NCBI GenBank assembly: GCA_022071955.1
Contig: JAJVIM010000043.1
Coordinates: 49,531 to 113,530, forward strand
DNA length: 64,000 bases
From: Anaerolineae bacterium
GTDB lineage: Bacteria > Chloroflexota > Anaerolineae > 4572-78 > J111
Direction of reading: 5' to 3'
The translations under genes and the position numbers were made by a program. Position 1 is the first letter of the stretch; the number at the start of each line of letters is the position of its first letter. Shown here in pieces: positions 60,167 to 64,000 of the stretch. The notes below the pieces were generated by a model that ran no database searches, had not been told where the DNA came from, and was given only the letters and a program-made list of their open reading frames with translations.

Positions 60167-61891
60167 ATGGACGAACATTGGGAACTGGTCTACCCTGCCG
60201 CCCGCTACGCCGACCTGAAGCGCATCGAACGGCAGCGTAATCTCATCCTGCGCAATCGTGGCCAAGCCGGCTACGCGCTGCAAATCAGCAAGGCCGAACG
60301 AGGCGACATCGTGGCCTACCTGGGCGAACCGGCGGCGGAAGGCGCGGATACTCGCTACTTAGCCATAGACCGGGAGCAGTTCTACGATGACCACATTGCC
60401 CCGGCGCTGGCCGACCTAGCCCGGCAGTGCGAGGCCAACGGGCTGTCACTGCTGGCCTTCTGCGAGTACGGCGACGGCTACGGCCACACTCGGATGTTTG
60501 CCCCGGATGCCTCGAACGCGATGCGGACCATTGACGCCGCCGGGCAAGCCAACGGCGATATAGACGGTCTTGTTTTCGCCATGTACCGCTGGGCCGGGTT
60601 GGGAACGAAGAGCGACAATTTTGAGCCTGACGAGTACATCCCGGCGAAAATATTTCATCAAAGACAGAAATCCCGGCAAAGAGTTTTGTCGGGATACCCA
60701 AAAAGGAGCAAAAAAATGGCAACCAAATTAGCAGAAATCCCTGTGAACACCAATGGCCGGCACCCGGCAGCCGACGCCCACCCCCTCGCGCAAACAACCC
60801 AGCCGGTCATCGCCAAACTTGGCCTTGACCTGGGCAACTCGCAGGTCAAGGCCGCCCAGGTCGTGCCGGGCAAGGGTGGCCCGCGCATCGTCACCAAAGT
60901 ATTCGACTCCGCTTTCGCCCTGCCGCTTGACCTGGGCAATGGCGACGATACCGGCCTGACCGGACGGGCGCGGGCCACGCTGTTTACACACGTCACTTCT
61001 GACGGCGAGAGCAGCTTTTTTGTCGGTGACGACGCCCGACTGGGCCGGGAGAAGACCCGCGTCCCCACTGACGACAGCCGCATCACCGGCCTTGCTGACC
61101 TGCGATTAATGCTGTACGCGGTCACGGTGCAGTTCAAAATCCGGGCCAAGCCGGACGAACCCGCTCCTCAGGTCTACATCTATGCCGGGCTGCCGCTGCA
61201 TCTGGATGACCGGGGCAAGGATATCGCCGCCGCCTGGCAAGGCATTCACCAGGTCAAAATCAATGGCCGGCCTTACCACGTTGAGGTGGCCGGGGTCAAA
61301 ACGATGTCCCAGCCGCACGGCGGGCTGACCGATTATTTTTTCCTGGAAAGCGGCGGTCTCAATCCCGCTCACCAGGATGTGCTGCGTGGCACCGCCGGTA
61401 TCCTTGATGTGGGCTACCGCACCACCGACATCGTGCGGCTGAGATACGATTCAGCCAGCCGGAAAATGCTGGTAGACCGGCAGTATAGCCTGGGGTTAAA
61501 CGACCTGGGCGCTCAGAATTTCTACAGGGCGGTTTACCGGGCTATTCTGGAAAAATACCGGCGGAACCTCGATGACGACACGCTGATCCAGGCAGTGGCC
61601 GAACGTCGTTTCAAACATCACGGGCAGGACGACGTGGAAATCGGTGATATTGTGGACGCCGCTGCCGAACAGGTGGCCGAAGCGTTGGCTTCGGCCGTGG
61701 TCGAGAAGGCCGGTTGGACAGATGAAATTGTGGCTCAAACCGACACGATTTTAGCCATTGGTGGCACGCCGCTGTTGCTGGGCGAGGCATTGAAACGGCG
61801 TCTTTCCTATGTCGAAATCCCGACCAACGCGCCGGTTTCCTGCGCTCACGGCCTGGCTAAAGCGGCCATTATGAAAAACGTATTTTCGTAA
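60167..61891 (+). CDS. parM: Actin-like plasmid segregation ATPase (ParM type), in frame with an upstream unknown ORF
   Basis: The open frame encodes 574 residues but looks like two units. Residues 184-574 (own ATG at 60716, AAAAAGGAG 7 bases upstream) form an actin-like ATPase: LGLDLGNSQVKAAQV (phosphate 1), DVGYRTTDIVRL (phosphate 2) and TILAIGGTPLLLGEALKRR (adenosine motif). Such proteins form filaments that push plasmid copies apart. Residues 1-183 (MDEHWELVYPAARYAD...) are unrecognised and run without stop through the repeat-containing leader, which translates as KSRQRVLSGYPKRSKK. Either the upstream gene lost its stop or two products are made. The ParR-like gene follows. Confidence 0.8.
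   Translation: MDEHWELVYPAARYADLKRIERQRNLILRNRGQAGYALQISKAERGDIVAYLGEPAAEGADTRYLAIDREQFYDDHIAPALADLARQCEANGLSLLAFCEYGDGYGHTRMFAPDASNAMRTIDAAGQANGDIDGLVFAMYRWAGLGTKSDNFEPDEYIPAKIFHQRQKSRQRVLSGYPKRSKKMATKLAEIPVNTNGRHPAADAHPLAQTTQPVIAKLGLDLGNSQVKAAQVVPGKGGPRIVTKVFDSAFALPLDLGNGDDTGLTGRARATLFTHVTSDGESSFFVGDDARLGREKTRVPTDDSRITGLADLRLMLYAVTVQFKIRAKPDEPAPQVYIYAGLPLHLDDRGKDIAAAWQGIHQVKINGRPYHVEVAGVKTMSQPHGGLTDYFFLESGGLNPAHQDVLRGTAGILDVGYRTTDIVRLRYDSASRKMLVDRQYSLGLNDLGAQNFYRAVYRAILEKYRRNLDDDTLIQAVAERRFKHHGQDDVEIGDIVDAAAEQVAEALASAVVEKAGWTDEIVAQTDTILAIGGTPLLLGEALKRRLSYVEIPTNAPVSCAHGLAKAAIMKNVFS
60670..60716 (+). promoter_or_regulatory. Inverted TTGCCGGGAT pair and internal ribosome site before ParM
   Basis: ATCCCGGCA and TGTCGGGAT face each other (60670-60694), followed by ACCCAAAAAGGAGC and the ATG at 60716. 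Layout matches the leader at 59570-59606, which argues that the ATPase normally starts here. Confidence 0.7.
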
Positions 61892-62044
61892 TTTTTGTAG
61901 CACAAAAAATATTTTTTGTATGACAAAAATCCAAAACAAGGTCGGTTTCAGTCATATCCCGGCAAAAAATGGCCATTTTCTGCCGGGATATGGATCTAAA
62001 CCGGCCAATTTTTATGCCGGATGAATTTTTGTAGCACAAAAATT
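61890..62044. promoter_or_regulatory. Palindrome array between parM and the ParR-like gene (parC/operator candidate)
   Basis: AATTTTTGT-N3-ACAAAAATT occurs at 61890 and 62024, with a variant ATTTTTTGT-N3-ACAAAAAT at 61911, 21 bases after the first. Between them ATATCCCGGCA (61954) and TGCCGGGATAT (ending 61991) form an inverted pair of the TTGCCGGGAT motif. Confidence 0.7.
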
Positions 62045-62064
62045 CAAAAATGAGGGTAACAAAA

Positions 62065-62340
62065 ATGGCGAAAAAACGGGGTAGACCGCAAGAAAAAAAA
62101 CGCCAGGAAATCATTGTTCGAGCAAGGCTGCGCACCGACAATGACCCACAATTGCAGCGGTTTGCCGAGCTACTCGCCGCTGCGCCCAACGCTTCCGATG
62201 TTATCCGCGACGCGCTGCGGTTGTATGCGCTGTATCAGGACGGCGCGTTGGCGCTGCCGGACGACGTGGTGACAGAGGATGACCTGGTAGACGCGATGGC
62301 TGGCCAGGACATCAATGTGGAGGACATCTTTGGTTTTTAG
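62065..62340 (+). CDS. ParR-like ribbon-helix-helix DNA-binding protein
   Basis: 91 residues from ATG 62065 (GAGGGT upstream; an ATG 15 bases earlier is possible). Basic N-terminus KKRGRPQEKKRQEIIVRARLR, then NDPQLQRFAELLAA and NASDVIRDALRLYALY, a pattern consistent with a ribbon-helix-helix fold, and an acidic C-terminal tail. Position after the actin-like ATPase and next to palindromic sites fits the adaptor that binds the centromere and filament. Assigned by context and fold, not by close similarity. Confidence 0.65.
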   Translation: MAKKRGRPQEKKRQEIIVRARLRTDNDPQLQRFAELLAAAPNASDVIRDALRLYALYQDGALALPDDVVTEDDLVDAMAGQDINVEDIFGF

Positions 62341-62352
62341 AACACGGCGACA

Positions 62353-62392
62353 GCCAGGTTACAACCGTCAGAACCGACGGTTGTAACCTGGC
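62353..62392 (+). terminator. Perfect 17-bp hairpin after the ParR-like gene
   Basis: GCCAGGTTACAACCGTC (62353-62369) and its complement (62376-62392), loop of 6. No T-run follows. The GGTTAC core resembles the iterons at 63915-63997. 62393-62483 shows no gene or clear CRISPR leader. Confidence 0.65.
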
Positions 62393-62483
62393 ATTGCCTG
62401 ACTGCGCAGAACGGCGTTGCAGCAGTGTCGATTCGTTGGAAGACGGCCAGGTCTCGACAGTGACAGACGTGGTGGCGGGGCGG

Positions 62484-63891
62484 CTTTCAGTATCCTCGAA
62501 GCGGATCGCTGGGGTGAACCATTAACCCTGTCAAAGTGTTAGCTGCAATGTATTGTTCTTTCAGTATCCTCGAAGCGGATCGCTGGGGTGAAACAGCCGG
62601 ATGTCTCCAGCGTTGGTGTATATGGCATAATCTTTCAGTATCCTCGAAGCGGATCGCTGGGGTGAAACTTTGCAGCCACACCCCCATGAGCAGCCAATAA
62701 AAAACTTTCAGTATCCTCGAAGCGGATCGCTGGGGTGAAACATGATACAGGCCGCCAGTACCATCGTGCAGGTGATGGCTTTCAGTATCCTCGAAGCGGA
62801 TCGCTGGGGTGAAACGAAAATCGCTACGGTTGGCGATGCGTAGACCGTGCCTTTCAGTATCCTCGAAGCGGATCGCTGGGGTGAAACCAAGATTAGCAAT
62901 TCGTGTGCAAGCCGTTGTTAGACTTTCAGTATCCTCGAAGCGGATCGCTGGGGTGAAACTACCCTCCAGGAGGACACATTATGTTACAGCTCCGCCTTTC
63001 AGTATCCTCGAAGCGGATCGCTGGGGTGAAACTCACAATCTCACCATAAATATGGCGCTCGTAGTGGCCTTTCAGTATCCTCGAAGCGGATCGCTGGGGT
63101 GAAACGTGACAATATGCGGCTGGAGTTGCGCTGCAACCTTAACTTTCAGTATCCTCGAAGCGGATCGCTGGGGTGAAACTTCGTCGCCTCATTCCCTTTG
63201 GCGAGGCCCCCGGCGACTTTCAGTATCCTCGAAGCGGATCGCTGGGGTGAAACGCGCTACGCTGTCACCACAAATCAAAAACCACCCCGGCTTTCAGTAT
63301 CCTCGAAGCGGATCGCTGGGGTGAAACCAATTTCGATACCGATGGCCCGATAGCCTAAATTCCCTTTCAGTATCCTCGAAGCGGATCGCTGGGGTGAAAC
63401 GTGCCCTCGTCTGAGGTGCCCACCAGGAAGATGTACTTTCAGTATCCTCGAAGCGGATCGCTGGGGTGAAACCAAGCCGGCGGTCAGCTCGGCATTGAGC
63501 GCACCCACTTTCAGTATCCTCGAAGCGGATCGCTGGGGTGAAACCGATTGCCAGTGAGCACATCAAGCGATTGTGGCTCTTTCAGTATCCTCGAAGCGGA
63601 TCGCTGGGGTGAAACCCGTGGCCGCAACCACCGTTTGGCGTGGCGAGGGCGTCTTTCAGTATCCTCGAAGCGGATCGCTGGGGTGAAACCGGCAAGCTGT
63701 GCTTTTGTGACACAACTGCTTTCAGGACTTTCAGTATCCTCGAAGCGGATCGCTGGGGTGAAACATAAAAAGTGTGCCTTGCGCCAACCGGCCCGCTTAA
63801 TCTTTCAGTATCCTCGAAGCGGATCGCTGGGGTGAAACCGCAAAGTGACAATCCCGGAACTTGGCAAAACAATCTTTCAGTATCCTCGAAG
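62484..63891. CRISPR. CRISPR array, 20 repeats and 19 spacers, no cas genes in window
   Basis: 37-base repeats begin CTTTCAGTATCCTCGAAG and end CGCTGGGGTGAAAC. Starts at 62484, 62558, 62632, 62705, 62779, 62851, 62923, 62996, 63069, 63143, 63217, 63291, 63364, 63436, 63508, 63579, 63653, 63728, 63802 and 63874. Spacers are 34-38 bases and all different. The first repeat ends GAACC in place of GAAAC, as at a trailer end. The last keeps only its first 18 bases before unrelated sequence. AGCG-GAT-CGCT within the repeat can form a short hairpin. The GTGAAAC end resembles type I/III handles; orientation is unresolved. Confidence 0.97.
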
Positions 63892-63914
63892 GAGGGTTGG
63901 ACACGGGGCAGCCT

Positions 63915-63997
63915 GGGTTACGTTTATTCGTAACCCAACCGTAACCTACTCGTAACCCGGTCCGACAAAAACGTAACCCAGACTTGTTCGGGTTACG
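63915..63997. repeat. CGTAACCC iteron cluster at window edge
   Basis: CGTAACC(C) at 63929, 63940, 63951 (exact 11-base steps) and 63972; inverted GGGTTACG at 63915 and 63990. Spacing by one helical turn is typical of initiator or regulator binding arrays. The cluster may extend beyond the window. Confidence 0.7.
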
Positions 63998-64000
63998 TTT

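Noticed and set aside
62487..63872. Short repetitive ORFs within 62487-63872
   Set aside because: They are translations of CRISPR repeats (SVSSKRIAGVK and similar), not genes.

Overview
This window looks like a chromosomal contig from an uncultured, GC-rich, filamentous-type Chloroflexota bacterium (Anaerolineae or Caldilineae-like). That assignment is an inference from gene content: many carbohydrate ABC systems with LAAC lipoboxes, a corrinoid/tetrahydrofolate C1 operon, hybrid sensor kinases, and abundant intergenic palindromes. No rRNA gene or complete tRNA gene is visible.

Layout. 1-3241: two glycoside hydrolases for alpha-glucans. 3452-9902: an M23 peptidase, acetoacetyl-CoA synthetase, hexose-phosphate mutarotase, glutamate racemase and a P-loop kinase. 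10019-17310: sensing block, with a solute-binding lipoprotein next to a hybrid kinase (separated by a MITE) and a REC-kinase/NarL pair. 17398-22902: ribose-type ABC operon whose binding protein is an internal tandem duplication; its long upstream region carries a leader ORF, a promoter and four operator-like palindromes on a 22-bp period. 23711-29236: corrinoid methyl-transfer operon next to a divergent AraC regulator. 30759-45940: a sugar or polyol catabolic island (SorC regulator, dehydrogenases, epimerase, a second tandem-duplicated binding protein, two permeases, GMC oxidoreductase, ROK protein, glycyl radical enzyme and activase). 46250-53885: glycosyltransferase, acyltransferase, methyltransferase, a QueD-fold enzyme with Glu replacing the nucleophilic Cys, a zinc-motif-free MDR enzyme, a GTP cyclohydrolase II/RibD_C fusion and an MFS transporter, together a candidate undescribed pterin- or pyrimidine-derived pathway. 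53889-57393: a membrane Fe-S oxidoreductase and a LarA-type racemase.

From about 57518 the character changes: a decayed tRNA-Arg fragment, an XRE regulator with divergent promoters, small unknown ORFs, an actin-like ParM and a ribbon-helix-helix ParR-like protein with palindromic sites, a CRISPR array of 20 repeats without cas genes, and CGTAACCC iterons at the edge. This is best read as an integrated plasmid-like element.

The intergenic DNA is full of dispersed repeats: composite three-hairpin elements (one with clear terminal inverted repeats and a target duplication), GTAGGGGCG palindromes, a modular ATTCGTCATTCG repeat, and GTCATTCCCGC repeats. Several sit inside operons and provide or displace regulatory DNA.
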